Below are positions 23,732 through 32,123 of a stretch of DNA of 35,242 nt, one piece after another. The notes beneath the pieces were generated by a model that had not been told where the DNA came from, did not search any database, and was given only the letters and a program-made list of their open reading frames with translations. Made by a program: the position numbers and the translations under genes. The stretch is from Pseudomonadota bacterium (GTDB lineage: Bacteria > Pseudomonadota > Gammaproteobacteria > Burkholderiales > Burkholderiaceae_C). The stretch is taken from assembly GCA_021792835.1 (NCBI GenBank), contig JAJYTY010000013.1, forward strand, positions 1-35,242, read 5' to 3'. Numbering within the stretch: the stretch's first letter is position 1; the number at the start of each line of letters is the position of its first letter.

Positions 23732-24499
23732 CTACAGCATGCGCAGGCCGATGCCCAGCAGCAGGGTCGCCAGCAGCGCGCGCGTGATGCGTTCGGGCAG
23801 CCAGTCGCTGGCTCGCGCGCCCAGCCAGATGCCGGGCAGCGAACCCAGCAGCAGCGCGGCGAGCACCTGCCAGTCCACATGACCCAGCCAGGCATGCCCG
23901 ACGCTGGCCACCAGGCTCAGCGGCAGCGCATGCGCGATGTCCGTGCCGACCAGGCGCCGCGCCCGCAAGCGGGGGTACAGCAACACGATCAGCGTGGAGC
24001 CGATGGCGCCGGCGCCCACGGAACTCAGGGTCACGAGCATGCCGAGCAGCGCTCCCAGCACGACGGTCAGCGCGTCGCGGGCCCAGCTCGGGACCCGGCG
24101 CCCCGCGCGAAGCGCGAAGCGGCTCCAGCGGCCTCGCCCGGCGATCATTGCCGCGGTCAGCAGCAAGGCCACGCCCAGCGCCGTGCCGAGCACGCCGCGG
24201 CCGGCGCGCGCCCAGCCCAGCGCATGCATGGCCAGCAGGGTTCCCAGGCACGCGGGCAGGCTGCCCAGCAGCATGTGCGCGACGATCGCACGGTCCACGT
24301 GGCCGCGCCGCCAATGCGCCACCGCCCCGCCGAGCTTGGTGATCGCCGCGAAGCACAGGTCGGTGCCGATGGCCAGCGGCAGTGGCAGCCGGAACCCCCA
24401 CACCAGCATCGGGGTCATGAGCGCGCCAGCGCCGACGCCGGTGGCGCCGATCAGGGCGCCCGTCAGCAATCCCAGCAGGACCAAGGTGGGGAAGAGCAT
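23732..24499 (-). CDS. TauE/SafE family sulfite/organosulfonate-type permease
   Basis: A 255-residue inner-membrane protein with about eight spans, beginning MLFPTLVLLGLLTGALIGAT and showing the family G-x-G-G/A-G-x-L pattern (GATGVGAGALMTPML) in the first half and its echo (LSSVGAGAIGSTLIVLLYPR) in the second. Family members export or import sulfite, sulfoacetate or related anions. The substrate here cannot be told. Convergent with the S53 gene, about 100 bp apart. Confidence 0.85.
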   Translation of the reverse strand: MLFPTLVLLGLLTGALIGATGVGAGALMTPMLVWGFRLPLPLAIGTDLCFAAITKLGGAVAHWRRGHVDRAIVAHMLLGSLPACLGTLLAMHALGWARAGRGVLGTALGVALLLTAAMIAGRGRWSRFALRAGRRVPSWARDALTVVLGALLGMLVTLSSVGAGAIGSTLIVLLYPRLRARRLVGTDIAHALPLSLVASVGHAWLGHVDWQVLAALLLGSLPGIWLGARASDWLPERITRALLATLLLGIGLRML

Positions 24500-25061
24500 C
24501 GCGGTGGGTCGACGAGGAGCAGGCAGCCGATGCTAGGCGGCCTCGGCATGGACCCCAAGGACCGATTCTTCATGTGCTTATGTCCTCGGCGTGCCCGGGG
24601 GCTCCGCAGAGGCTCCGATCGCGCCCACACCACAGCGTTGCGCAATGTTGCATTCGCGCTGACCGAGGCCGTCGGCGCGGACTCCGAAGGGGGTGCGCAT
24701 CCTCGGAAGCGACGCATCCGCTGTTCGTCAAAACCGGACACACTTCGGAAATCTCGAAGGGTCATCGGGAAAAAATCAATGTACAACTCCGCGGCAGGCT
24801 CGTAAAAAGACTCAAAATATTGATCGGGGACAATGTCAGGCCCGATGCCCGCCAGCGCAACACGCCGCTGCGGCAGGGGCGAGATCCCCGATCCCGAGGA
24901 GACTCCATGCAGCAACCTGGGGCGTGGCCGCACGCTTTGTTCCCCTGTCGGAGAACGGGACCGGTTCGACTCGGCCCCGCGGGCACCCCCGCCCCATTCG
25001 ACGTCGCGCCGCGTGCCGCGGCGGGCTGCCTTTGCATCCTTTCCCTTTCCTGAGACCCGTC
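24500..25061. other. Intergenic region upstream of the cytochrome c gene
   Basis: About 560 nt with an A/T-richer patch at 24765-24835 (for instance TCAAAATATTGATC) that may hold the promoter of the cytochrome c/PQQ dehydrogenase pair. I could not place convincing -35/-10 boxes. Frames crossing it (24574-25053) show no protein-like features. Confidence 0.45.
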
Positions 25062-25523
25062 ATGCCACGTCGCTTCGCCCTCCGTTCGTCCCGTGTTCTC
25101 CTGTGCCGCGCGCTGCTGGGCGTGGCCTGCGCGCTGGCCCTGCCGGCGGCCGCCAGCGCCGCCGCCTGTGCCACCGGGCAGGGCGACTACACGGTGGCGC
25201 AGGCCGGCGCGGGCAAGACGCTGTTCATGACCCACTGCGCGGCCTGCCACAAGGCCGACCTGCGCGGCAATTCGGGCCCGGCTCTGGCCGGGCCGGATTT
25301 CGACTCGTACCTGCACTTCAGCAAGATCTCGGCGCAGCAGATCCTGGACTTCATGAAGACCCAGATGCCTTACCAGGCGCCGGGAAGCCTGCCGGCCGAC
25401 GACTACACCAAGATCTTCGCTTTCGTCCTGCAGAGCAACGGCTACAAGTCGGGCAGCCAGCAACTCACTCCCGCCAACGTGAAGTGCGTCGCCATGCTGC
25501 CGTATCCGGGAGACAAGCACTGA
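25062..25523 (+). CDS. Class I cytochrome c, probable electron acceptor of the PQQ dehydrogenase
   Basis: A 153-residue periplasmic cytochrome. Signal peptide (MPRRFALRSSRVLLCRALLG to ASAAA), one haem site CAACHK near residue 65, GNSGPALAGPDF and a probable Met axial ligand in QMPYQAPGSLPADDYTKIFA. The C-terminal pair of Cys (one in CATGQG before the haem domain, one in VKCVAM) could form a disulfide. It lies 130 bp before a PQQ alcohol dehydrogenase on the same strand, the usual arrangement of dehydrogenase plus dedicated cytochrome, so it probably carries electrons from PQQH2 to the terminal oxidase. Confidence 0.88.
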   Translation: MPRRFALRSSRVLLCRALLGVACALALPAAASAAACATGQGDYTVAQAGAGKTLFMTHCAACHKADLRGNSGPALAGPDFDSYLHFSKISAQQILDFMKTQMPYQAPGSLPADDYTKIFAFVLQSNGYKSGSQQLTPANVKCVAMLPYPGDKH

Positions 25524-25531
25524 GCGCGTAC

Positions 25532-25550
25532 GCCGCCCGGCGCGGGCGGC
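25532..25550 (+). promoter_or_regulatory. GC-rich hairpin between cytochrome and dehydrogenase genes
   Basis: GCCGCCCG-GCG-CGGGCGGC, a perfect 8-bp stem without a T tract. In a shared transcript it could protect or limit the upstream message and set a different level for the two proteins. Confidence 0.5.
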
Positions 25551-25653
25551 GCGCGCAGACCCACCCGTTCACATTCCAACAACAAGACCCAGAAGAGAGC
25601 GCAGGCGAATCCCCGCCAAGGCTCCGTTCGTTTGAGACCAGGAGACGACAACC

Positions 25654-27360
25654 ATGAGTACACGCAGCGAAAGGGCGACACGGGTCCGCAGGGCCTGTGA
25701 GCGCGCGGTGTTGGCCGCCGCGGTGGTCTTGGGCAGCACGCTTTCACTCGCCGCTCACGCGGCGGGCATGAAGGCCGAGGGCTCGGAGACCGGGGGCAAG
25801 AAGGCCGAAATGCAGAACAGCGTGATGCGCGACGTCGACGTCACGCAGCACATGCTGGACAACGCCGCCAACGAGAACAGCAACTGGGTGGTCAACGGGC
25901 GCAACTACGACAACACGCGCTTCTCGCCGCTCGACCAGATCAACACCGGCAACGTGAAGGAACTCAAGCCGGTGGCCATCGCGCAGACCGGCTACACGGC
26001 CAGTTTCGAGACCACCCCGCTGGTGGTCAACGGGGTGATGTACGCCACCACCCCGATGGTCAACAAGAAGCAGGCGCTGATCGCGCTCGACGCCACCACC
26101 GGGCAGACGCTGTGGAAGTACGTCTACACCAACGGCTTCACGCAGATCTGCTGCGGTCCGGTCAACCGCGGCGCGGCGGCCGGCGACGGCAGGGTGTTCC
26201 TGCTGACCATCGACGACCATCTGGTCGCGGTCAACGCGCGCACCGGCAAGCAGGAGTGGTCCACCGAGGTGGCCAACTCGCAGGCCGGCTACTCGGAGAC
26301 CATGGCGCCGACCTACTACCACCACATGGTGATCATCGGCAGCGCCGGCGGCGAATGGCCGATCGAGGGCTTCATCGCGGCCTACAACGCCGACACCGGC
26401 AAGCAGATCTGGCGCTTCCACACCACCTCGGACCACTCGACCTGGTCGGGTGACTCGTGGAAATACGGCGGCGGCACGGTGTGGACCACGCCGTCCATCG
26501 ATACGAAGCGCGGACTGCTGATCTTCTCCACCGGCAACCCGAACCCCGACCTCAACGGCTCGGTGCGCCTGGGCGACAACAAGTACACCGACTCGATCAT
26601 CGCGCTGGATGTCAAGACCGGCAAGCTCAAGTGGTACTACCAGGAAGTCCCGCATGACGTGTGGGACCTGGACGCCGTCAGCCCGGTGATCCTGTTCGAT
26701 GCGATGGACCACGGCAAGATGGTCCCTGCGGCCGGCGAGGCCGGCAAGACCGCGTTCTACTACGTGGTCAACCGCGAGACCGGCAAGCTGATCCGCATGT
26801 CGGAGCCCTTCGACGAGCAGAAGTACCTGTTCACCCAGCCGACCACCAAGGGCATCCAGATGCTGCCGGGCGCCAACGGCGGTTCGGAATGGTCGCCGCC
26901 GGCGTACTCGCCGCTGACCAAGTACGTCTACGTGCTGGGGATGAACCAGCTGATGACCTACACGAAGGAGGACAATTCGCCGCCGATCCCCGGGCAGATC
27001 CGCCTGGGCAGCACCTTCAAGAACGTGAAGGGCGGCATCCAGAACGGCACCTTCACGGCGATCGACGTGAACACCGGGGTGATCGCGTGGAACCGCACGC
27101 TGCCGCAGCCGATGATGGGCGGCGCGCTGGTGACGGCCGGCAACCTGGCCTTCACCGGCGAGGGCGACGGCTGGTTCGATGCCTTCGACGCGAAGACCGG
27201 CCAGAAGCTGTGGCGCTACAACCTCGGCGCCGGCGTCAACGCGCCGCCGATCACCTACTCGGTGGACGGCACGCAGTACGTGGCGGTGGCCGCCGGCGGG
27301 AACTTCCAGATGCACTACCCGTACGGGGACGCGATCGCGATCTTCAAGCTGGAGAAGTGA
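25654..27360 (+). CDS. PQQ-dependent alcohol dehydrogenase (quinoprotein, lanthanide-type motif)
   Basis: Periplasmic quinoprotein oxidising an alcohol with PQQ. The 568-residue protein has a Sec signal (to about SLAAHA), then the eight-bladed propeller with tryptophan-docking repeats (ALIALDATTGQTLWKY, LVAVNARTGKQEW, FIAAYNADTGKQIWRFH, IIALDVKTGKLKWYY). Key sites are the vicinal disulfide Cys166-Cys167 (QICCGPVNRG), GGEWPIEGF with the metal-ligand Glu, STGNPNPD with the Asn ligand, catalytic-type Asp338 and Asp340 in DVWDLD. Asp at +2 from the catalytic Asp marks lanthanide-using enzymes (XoxF, ExaF, PedH), where calcium enzymes have Ala or Ser. There is no fused haem domain; the cytochrome gene upstream likely serves it. 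Methanol versus longer alcohols cannot be decided. Confidence 0.9.
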   Translation: MSTRSERATRVRRACERAVLAAAVVLGSTLSLAAHAAGMKAEGSETGGKKAEMQNSVMRDVDVTQHMLDNAANENSNWVVNGRNYDNTRFSPLDQINTGNVKELKPVAIAQTGYTASFETTPLVVNGVMYATTPMVNKKQALIALDATTGQTLWKYVYTNGFTQICCGPVNRGAAAGDGRVFLLTIDDHLVAVNARTGKQEWSTEVANSQAGYSETMAPTYYHHMVIIGSAGGEWPIEGFIAAYNADTGKQIWRFHTTSDHSTWSGDSWKYGGGTVWTTPSIDTKRGLLIFSTGNPNPDLNGSVRLGDNKYTDSIIALDVKTGKLKWYYQEVPHDVWDLDAVSPVILFDAMDHGKMVPAAGEAGKTAFYYVVNRETGKLIRMSEPFDEQKYLFTQPTTKGIQMLPGANGGSEWSPPAYSPLTKYVYVLGMNQLMTYTKEDNSPPIPGQIRLGSTFKNVKGGIQNGTFTAIDVNTGVIAWNRTLPQPMMGGALVTAGNLAFTGEGDGWFDAFDAKTGQKLWRYNLGAGVNAPPITYSVDGTQYVAVAAGGNFQMHYPYGDAIAIFKLEK

Positions 27361-27414
27361 TCGCCTTCGCGCGATGCGCCTGACGGCGCAGCTCGGTCGA
27401 GTACCGACCGCAAG

Positions 27415-27442
27415 AACGCCCCGCCCGCAGCGGGGCGTTTTT
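27415..27442 (+). terminator. Rho-independent terminator of the PQQ dehydrogenase transcript
   Basis: AACGCCCCG/CGGGGCGTT, 9-bp stem with a 7-nt loop and five T, 55 bp after the dehydrogenase stop codon. Confidence 0.88.
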
Positions 27443-27579
27443 GATGGGCGCGTGCACGAGTCGGCAAGGCCGCCGGTCCTAGAATCCGCGGCCAGCCGGC
27501 CTGGGCTGGAAAGTTGCCCATGTGGAATGCATGGTGATGCTCGAATGGCACATCAAGAGCAAGTTGCAAATTTTTGATC

Positions 27580-27608
27580 TTGCCGCAGTTTTTTCGATTT
27601 GCTACGCT
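27580..27608 (+). promoter_or_regulatory. Candidate promoter of the penicillin-binding protein gene
   Basis: TTGCCG, 17-bp spacer, TACGCT, inside an A/T-rich patch, ending 24 bp before the start codon. The gap from 27443 holds no gene. Confidence 0.55.
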
Positions 27609-27632
27609 TCGAGCCAATCTCCAAGAGCGACC

Positions 27633-28880
27633 ATGCGCCCCATCCGCCCCAGCACCCGGCCCGGCATCGGCAACCTCCTTCCCGTTCGCGTGCTGCTGGG
27701 GGCGCTGGGCCTGCTGCTCGGGCTGCTGAGTCCGGCCGCGGTGGCCGCCGAGGCCGCCGCCAGCGCCCCGGCAGCGGCCCACGAAGCGGTTGCGCACAAG
27801 GCCGTGGCGCGGCATCGCGTCGTGCACAGGCGGGTCGAGCACAAGGTCGTGCGCCGGGTCGAGCACCGGGTGGAGCATCGGGTGGAGCACAAGCCGGTGC
27901 GCCGGGTCGTGCACAAGCGCATCGTGCACAAGCGGGTCGTGCCACGCCGTGTCGCACGCAGGACGCCGGTTCGTCGGCCGCAGCCGCGCAGGGTGGTCGA
28001 GCATGTCGCGCAGCACGCGGCGGCACGTCCGGCGATGCTGCGTCGGCCGCTGACCGACCTCGGCAGCGATCCGGTCTCGCTGGCCTCGGGCTCGGCGCTG
28101 GTGGTGGACGCTCGCACCCATCAGGTGCTGCTGAGCAAGGACGCCGGCGACGTGCGCCCGATCGCGTCGCTGACCAAGCTGATGACCGCCGCCGTGGTGC
28201 TCGACGCGCACCAGCCGATGGACCAGCGCATCACCATCACCGATGCCGACATCGACACCCTGAAGTGGAGCAGTTCGCGCCTGAGCCCGGGCATGGTGTT
28301 CACGCGCGAGGAACTGCTCAAGCTGGCGCTGATGTCGTCGGAGAACCGCGCCGCGCACGCGCTGGCGCGCGCCTATCCGGGGGGCGTGGACGCCTGCGTG
28401 CAGGCGATGAACCGCAAGGCCGCGTCGCTGGGCATGAGCCACACCCATTACGTGGAACCCACCGGCCTGTCGCCGCAGAACGAGTCGACCGCCAGCGATC
28501 TGGCCAGGCTCGCGTCGGCGGTGTACGCCTACCCGCTGATCCGCGAGTTCACGACCCATCCCAAGAGCACGGTGCAGGCCGGACGTCGCGAACTGCAGTA
28601 CCGCAACACCGACCATCTGATCTTCAACCGCGGCTGGGACATCCTGCTGCAGAAGACCGGCTACATCAACGAGGCCGGGCATTGCCTGGTGCTCAACACC
28701 GTCGTGCAGGGGCGCAACGTGATCGTCGTGCTGCTCGACGCCTGGGGCGGGCGCTATGCGCACTTCGTGGATGCCGAGCGTATCCGCAACTGGATGCAGA
28801 CCTCCGGGCGCACGCTGCTGACCCGCGTCGACCCGATCCCGGCGCCGGACGGCGGACTGCGCGCCTCGGTGGACGAGTGA
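27633..28880 (+). CDS. D-alanyl-D-alanine carboxypeptidase/endopeptidase (PbpG/DacA family, S11) with basic His/Arg/Val tract
   Basis: Periplasmic penicillin-binding protein trimming or cutting peptidoglycan cross-links. The 415-residue protein has a signal peptide (to about 39), an unusual basic tract (about 50-125), then an S11 domain: Ser179 and Lys182 in IASLTKLM, Ser236-Glu-Asn238, and Lys341-Thr-Gly in QKTGYINEAGHC. Those spacings and the lack of a C-terminal PBP5 stalk match PbpG (PBP7). The basic tract repeats units such as R-R-V-E-H, H-R-V-E-H and V-V-H-K-R and is not part of the usual fold; it may bind anionic polymers or metal. Confidence 0.9.
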   Translation: MRPIRPSTRPGIGNLLPVRVLLGALGLLLGLLSPAAVAAEAAASAPAAAHEAVAHKAVARHRVVHRRVEHKVVRRVEHRVEHRVEHKPVRRVVHKRIVHKRVVPRRVARRTPVRRPQPRRVVEHVAQHAAARPAMLRRPLTDLGSDPVSLASGSALVVDARTHQVLLSKDAGDVRPIASLTKLMTAAVVLDAHQPMDQRITITDADIDTLKWSSSRLSPGMVFTREELLKLALMSSENRAAHALARAYPGGVDACVQAMNRKAASLGMSHTHYVEPTGLSPQNESTASDLARLASAVYAYPLIREFTTHPKSTVQAGRRELQYRNTDHLIFNRGWDILLQKTGYINEAGHCLVLNTVVQGRNVIVVLLDAWGGRYAHFVDAERIRNWMQTSGRTLLTRVDPIPAPDGGLRASVDE

Positions 28881-28917
28881 GGCCGCGCCCCGGCGCGGCC
28901 GCCTGGGCTGGCGCCGA

Positions 28918-29733
28918 TCAGGCGCGGCGCGCCACCGTCTGCGAAGGCTTCGGGCGGTAGCCCAGCGCCGCGGAGATGCGCGCCGCGGTGTCGATGACCT
29001 TGGCCAGCCAGTCCTCCTGCAGGCGGTCGGCCGGCGCCGACAGCGACAGCCCGGCCACCAGCCGCCCGGAGTCGTCGAGGATGCCGGCGGCCATGCAGCG
29101 AACGCCGAGCTCGAGCTCCTCGTTGTCGCGCGCGAAGCCGAGCTGGCGCACGCGCGCCAGTTCGGCCTCCAGGCGCGCCAGGTCGGTGATGCTGTTGCGC
29201 GTGTGCCCGGCCAGTCCGGTGCGCATCGCGTAGGCCTTGACCTTCTGCGCTTCCTCGCTGGCCAGGAACAGCTTGCCCACCGAGGTCAGGTGCAGCGGGG
29301 CGTGCCCGCCCACCGTGCGCACCACCTGCATGCCCGAGCGTTCGCTGTAGGCGCGCTCGATGTAGATGATCTCGTCGCCCTGGCGCAGGCTCAGGTTGAC
29401 CGGCTGGTGCGTCAGGCGGTGCAGCTCGCGCATCGGGCCGAGCGCGACGTCGCGCACGTTCAGCCGGGCCTTCACCAGGTTGCCCAGTTCGAGCAGGCGC
29501 ATGCCCAGCTGGTAGACGCCTGGCTCGCAGCGGTCGACCAGATGCCCGGTGGCCAGGTCGTTGAGAATGCGGTGGGCGGTGGACGGGTGCAGGCCGCAAC
29601 GCTCGGCGACGGCCTTCAGGGGCATCGGCTCGGCCTGCCCGGCCAGGGCATCGAGCACCGAGAACATGCGTTCGATGACCTGGATCGCCGGCTGCTCGCG
29701 CTTGCCGGCCGCGGAGGAGGGTGGGTTCGTCAC
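28918..29733 (-). CDS. IclR-family transcriptional regulator
   Basis: DNA-binding regulator of a catabolic or related pathway. The 271-residue protein has an N-terminal winged helix-turn-helix (about 17-80: AIQVIERMFSVLDAL, MPLKAVAERCGLHPSTAHRI) and the IclR effector domain (about 95-255) with EIIYIERAYSERSGMQV, PLHLTSVGKLFLAS and DDSGRLVAGLSLSAP. Effector not predictable. It is convergent with the penicillin-binding protein gene and divergent from the candidate effector gene, with which it shares a 203-bp region containing a long inverted repeat. Confidence 0.9.
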   Translation of the reverse strand: MTNPPSSAAGKREQPAIQVIERMFSVLDALAGQAEPMPLKAVAERCGLHPSTAHRILNDLATGHLVDRCEPGVYQLGMRLLELGNLVKARLNVRDVALGPMRELHRLTHQPVNLSLRQGDEIIYIERAYSERSGMQVVRTVGGHAPLHLTSVGKLFLASEEAQKVKAYAMRTGLAGHTRNSITDLARLEAELARVRQLGFARDNEELELGVRCMAAGILDDSGRLVAGLSLSAPADRLQEDWLAKVIDTAARISAALGYRPKPSQTVARRA

Positions 29734-29763
29734 GCGTCCATTTTAGATGACGAAATGCGGGCG

Positions 29764-29810
29764 TGTCATGCGCGAGGCGCGCAAGCGCCCGGCGCGCCTC
29801 GCGCATGGCA
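29764..29810. repeat. Long inverted repeat between iclR and the candidate effector gene
   Basis: CATGCGCGAGGCGCGC (29767-29782) and its perfect reverse complement (29792-29807) with a 9-nt loop; three more outer positions extend it, one as T-G. No T tract, so not a classical terminator. Could be an operator, attenuator or transcript-end barrier in this divergent region. Confidence 0.75.
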
Positions 29811-29936
29811 TGGCGTAGGCCTTTGATGTCTGCGGACTTCATGCACCCGGCAGGAGCCCTACGCTGCGTTCCAGGGCCCACCTGAGCTGCCGCGCGGCGC
29901 GGTTGCTCACGGTGTGCTCGCCGATGGAGGCCACGC

Positions 29937-30935
29937 ATGGCCAGCCTGATCTTCACCGACACGAGCATCGACGCGCGCTCCCTGTGCCGCGCCATGGAGC
30001 TGCCCGAGGAACTGCTGCAAAGCCGCGAACGCGGCGGCGGCGGCGTGGTGATGTCGCATACGCCGTACCTGGTGGGGACGGACGCGGGCGCGATGGACCA
30101 CGCGATCCGTGCGCGCCTGGCGCCGTATCCCGTGGCCAGGCCGCTGACCGACATCTGCGTGGCTCCGGGCAGCGACACCACGCTGGCGCTGGCGGAACTG
30201 ACCGACGAACTGCGGGACCTGGACGTCTACGCGCTGGCCGGCGCGGGCTCCGCGCTCGGGACCTTCAGCGCGCGCATGCAGCGCTTCGCGGCCGCGGTGG
30301 GCGACTACGAGGGCAGCATGGGCCAGTACTGGAAGGCCGCGCGCTGGCGCACCGCGGGCGGCGCGCAGGACATGGCCCTGGCGAGGCGGCGCATGCAGGC
30401 GTCCGGGACCCGGCTGGCCGAAGGCTTCAGGAACGAGCTGGCGCGCGCCGGCAGCGACCTGTCGCTGCGGCAGCGCGGCTTGCTGGTCCAGGATGGGCGC
30501 ACGGCGATCCGTGTGCGCGAGGCGCGCGGCGTGGCCCACCTCGAGGTCCGCTCGGTGCTGGAGGCCTCGAGGCTGAGTCGGATGGCCAGGCACGCAGCGG
30601 TGCTGGGCAGAGGCCTGGTGGCCTTTGACTTCGTTCGACGGGGCGCGCAAGTGCACGCTGAATACGAAGCGGGCGGAGACTGGCAGCGAACCATGGTCGG
30701 CGAAGCGGCCGGGTTCGGGGCAGGGCTCGGCGCCTCGGCGCTTGCTGTTTCGCTCGGCACGCGCGCCTTGGGCATGATGGTCCTCGCGGTGCCTGGAGGG
30801 TGGGTCTTGGTTCTTGGCGGCCTGGCGGTCGTCGCGGCGTCGGCGACGGCTGGGATGGTCTTCGATCATTACCTGAAGCGCTTCGCGGAGCAGTCATATT
30901 CCGTCCGAGTGCGTTTTCCGGGGCATCCGGCATGA
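29937..30935 (+). CDS. Hypothetical protein with C-terminal hydrophobic hairpin, candidate membrane-active effector
   Basis: A 332-residue protein without a signal peptide. The first 240 residues are soluble and helical (GTFSARMQRFAAAVGDYEGS, MALARRRMQASGTRLAEGFR). Residues about 245-305 hold a long hydrophobic hairpin (GFGAGLGASALAVSLGTRAL, then MMVLAVPGGWVLVLGGLAVV) with a Pro-Gly-Gly turn, followed by a basic tail. This layout resembles colicin pore domains and some type VI secretion effectors. The following gene overlaps it by ATGA and encodes a two-span membrane protein, as immunity proteins often do. No named family was recognised, and no secretion marker (PAAR, VgrG) is nearby. An ordinary membrane protein pair is the alternative. 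Confidence 0.6.
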   Translation: MASLIFTDTSIDARSLCRAMELPEELLQSRERGGGGVVMSHTPYLVGTDAGAMDHAIRARLAPYPVARPLTDICVAPGSDTTLALAELTDELRDLDVYALAGAGSALGTFSARMQRFAAAVGDYEGSMGQYWKAARWRTAGGAQDMALARRRMQASGTRLAEGFRNELARAGSDLSLRQRGLLVQDGRTAIRVREARGVAHLEVRSVLEASRLSRMARHAAVLGRGLVAFDFVRRGAQVHAEYEAGGDWQRTMVGEAAGFGAGLGASALAVSLGTRALGMMVLAVPGGWVLVLGGLAVVAASATAGMVFDHYLKRFAEQSYSVRVRFPGHPA

Positions 30936-31312
30936 GCTACTCGGACTTCGAGACTTTCGGGTTCTACACATTCTTCGCGTTGCAGCTGTTGTCGTGGGCC
31001 TTGTATTTCCTGCTCGGGCAGACCACCGTGCGCAAGCTGCGCCGCAATCCGGCGACCCGCGATGCGCTGGGCATTCCGATCTTCATCACCGGAGGGGAGA
31101 CCGGCAATGTGGCGCAGGCCTGCGGGTGCCCGGAGATTCTGCTGCGCATTTCCGCGCGCGGACCGCTTCGCGCGCTGGACGCGGACCGGGAACTGGTGTT
31201 TCGGCACACCACCCGGCTGGATCGTGCGCTGGGGTTCTGGTGCTTCTGGTCCTGGGTTGCTTCGGGCGTGGTGACGGTGACCGTCGGCACGGTTTTTGCC
31301 ATTCACGAATGA
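30932..31312 (+). CDS. Small two-span membrane protein, candidate immunity partner
   Basis: A 126-residue protein with spans at about 10-28 (FYTFFALQLLSWALYFLLG) and about 102-121 (FWCFWSWVASGVVTVTVGTV), joined by a soluble loop containing RRNPATRDALGIPIF and two Cys in QACGCPE. The start overlaps the preceding stop (ATGA), so both are made together. Partner/immunity role is by arrangement only. Confidence 0.6.
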   Translation: MSYSDFETFGFYTFFALQLLSWALYFLLGQTTVRKLRRNPATRDALGIPIFITGGETGNVAQACGCPEILLRISARGPLRALDADRELVFRHTTRLDRALGFWCFWSWVASGVVTVTVGTVFAIHE

Positions 31313-31337
31313 GGGAGCGCGGGAAGCCCCGCGCCGC

Positions 31338-32123
31338 TCAGGAAAGCGCCGCGTCCAGCGCCAGTGGCGCGCCCGAGGCGGGCTGTTGCGTGCCGGGGCC
31401 GTCGACCCAGCCGCCGGGGCCGAGGACCTGGTAGGGGCGGAAACGGCTCTTGTAGGCCATTTTCGGGCTCTGGGCGATCCAGTAGCCGAGGTAGGTGTGG
31501 GCCAGGCCCAGCGCGCGCGTCTGCATGATCTGCCACAGCACCGCATAGGTGCCGAACGCGGCGCCGGGCGGGTCCGGGTCGTAGAAGGTGTAGACGGCCG
31601 ACAGTCCGTCGCCCAGCAGGTCGATCACCGAGACGATCCTCAGCGCACCGGAAGGTCCCGGTTCGCGGAATTCGACCAGGCGCGTGTCGACCCGGCTTTG
31701 CAGCAGGAACTGGGTGTACTGGTCGATGCTGTCCTGGTCCATGCCGCCGCCGGCATGCCGGCGCGCCTGGTAGCGCAGGTACAGCTCGTAGTGCTCGAGC
31801 ACGAATTCAGGGGCCATCACGCGCGCCTGCAGGCCGTTGTGGCGCTTCCAGGCGCGGCGCTGGCTGCGATCGGCGCGGAAGGATTGCGCGAGCACGCGCA
31901 GCGCCAGGCAGGCGCGGCAGCCGTCGCATTGGGGACGATAGGTGAACAGGCCGCTGCGCCGGAACCCCGCCTGCACCAGTTCGGTATACACGTCGGCGCG
32001 CACGCGATGCGCAGGGGTCACCACCTGCGATCGCGCCAGCCGTTCCGGCAGGTAGCTGCAGGGGTACGCCGCAGTCGAATAGAACTGCAGCGCGCTGAAC
32101 GGCAACTCGTTCGGGTGGGTCAC
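31338..32123 (-). CDS. bpt: Aspartate/glutamate leucyltransferase (N-end rule, bacterial Ate1 type)
   Basis: Transfers Leu from Leu-tRNA to proteins with N-terminal Asp or Glu, marking them for ClpS/ClpAP. The protein starts (GTG) [20 protein letters not shown], the family N-terminus with [14 protein letters not shown], then [40 protein letters not shown] and [19 protein letters not shown]. Length 261 fits. GTG 32123 overlaps the aat stop (GTGA), so the two N-end-rule transferases are translationally coupled. An upstream ATG at 32159 would start inside aat. Confidence 0.93.
   Translation of the reverse strand: MTHPNELPFSALQFYSTAAYPCSYLPERLARSQVVTPAHRVRADVYTELVQAGFRRSGLFTYRPQCDGCRACLALRVLAQSFRADRSQRRAWKRHNGLQARVMAPEFVLEHYELYLRYQARRHAGGGMDQDSIDQYTQFLLQSRVDTRLVEFREPGPSGALRIVSVIDLLGDGLSAVYTFYDPDPPGAAFGTYAVLWQIMQTRALGLAHTYLGYWIAQSPKMAYKSRFRPYQVLGPGGWVDGPGTQQPASGAPLALDAALS

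Noticed and set aside
21403-23895. Long minus-strand open frame (830 codons) opposite the S53 peptidase gene
   Set aside because: It is the antisense of a gene with clear catalytic motifs; its translation is Arg/His/Gly-rich without domain features, typical of GC-rich shadow frames.
24574-25053. Gene upstream of the cytochrome c
   Set aside because: The translation is not protein-like and lies in a region with an A/T-rich regulatory patch.
25744-27315. Minus-strand open frame (523 codons) opposite the PQQ dehydrogenase
   Set aside because: Antisense shadow; the plus strand encodes an intact quinoprotein.
27599-28960. Second long plus-strand frame overlapping the penicillin-binding protein
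   Set aside because: Its translation is low-complexity Arg/Ala/Gly without motifs, while the other frame has all three penicillin-binding motifs.
29767-29807. Rho-independent terminator at the long hairpin
   Set aside because: No T tract on either side and it lies between divergent genes.
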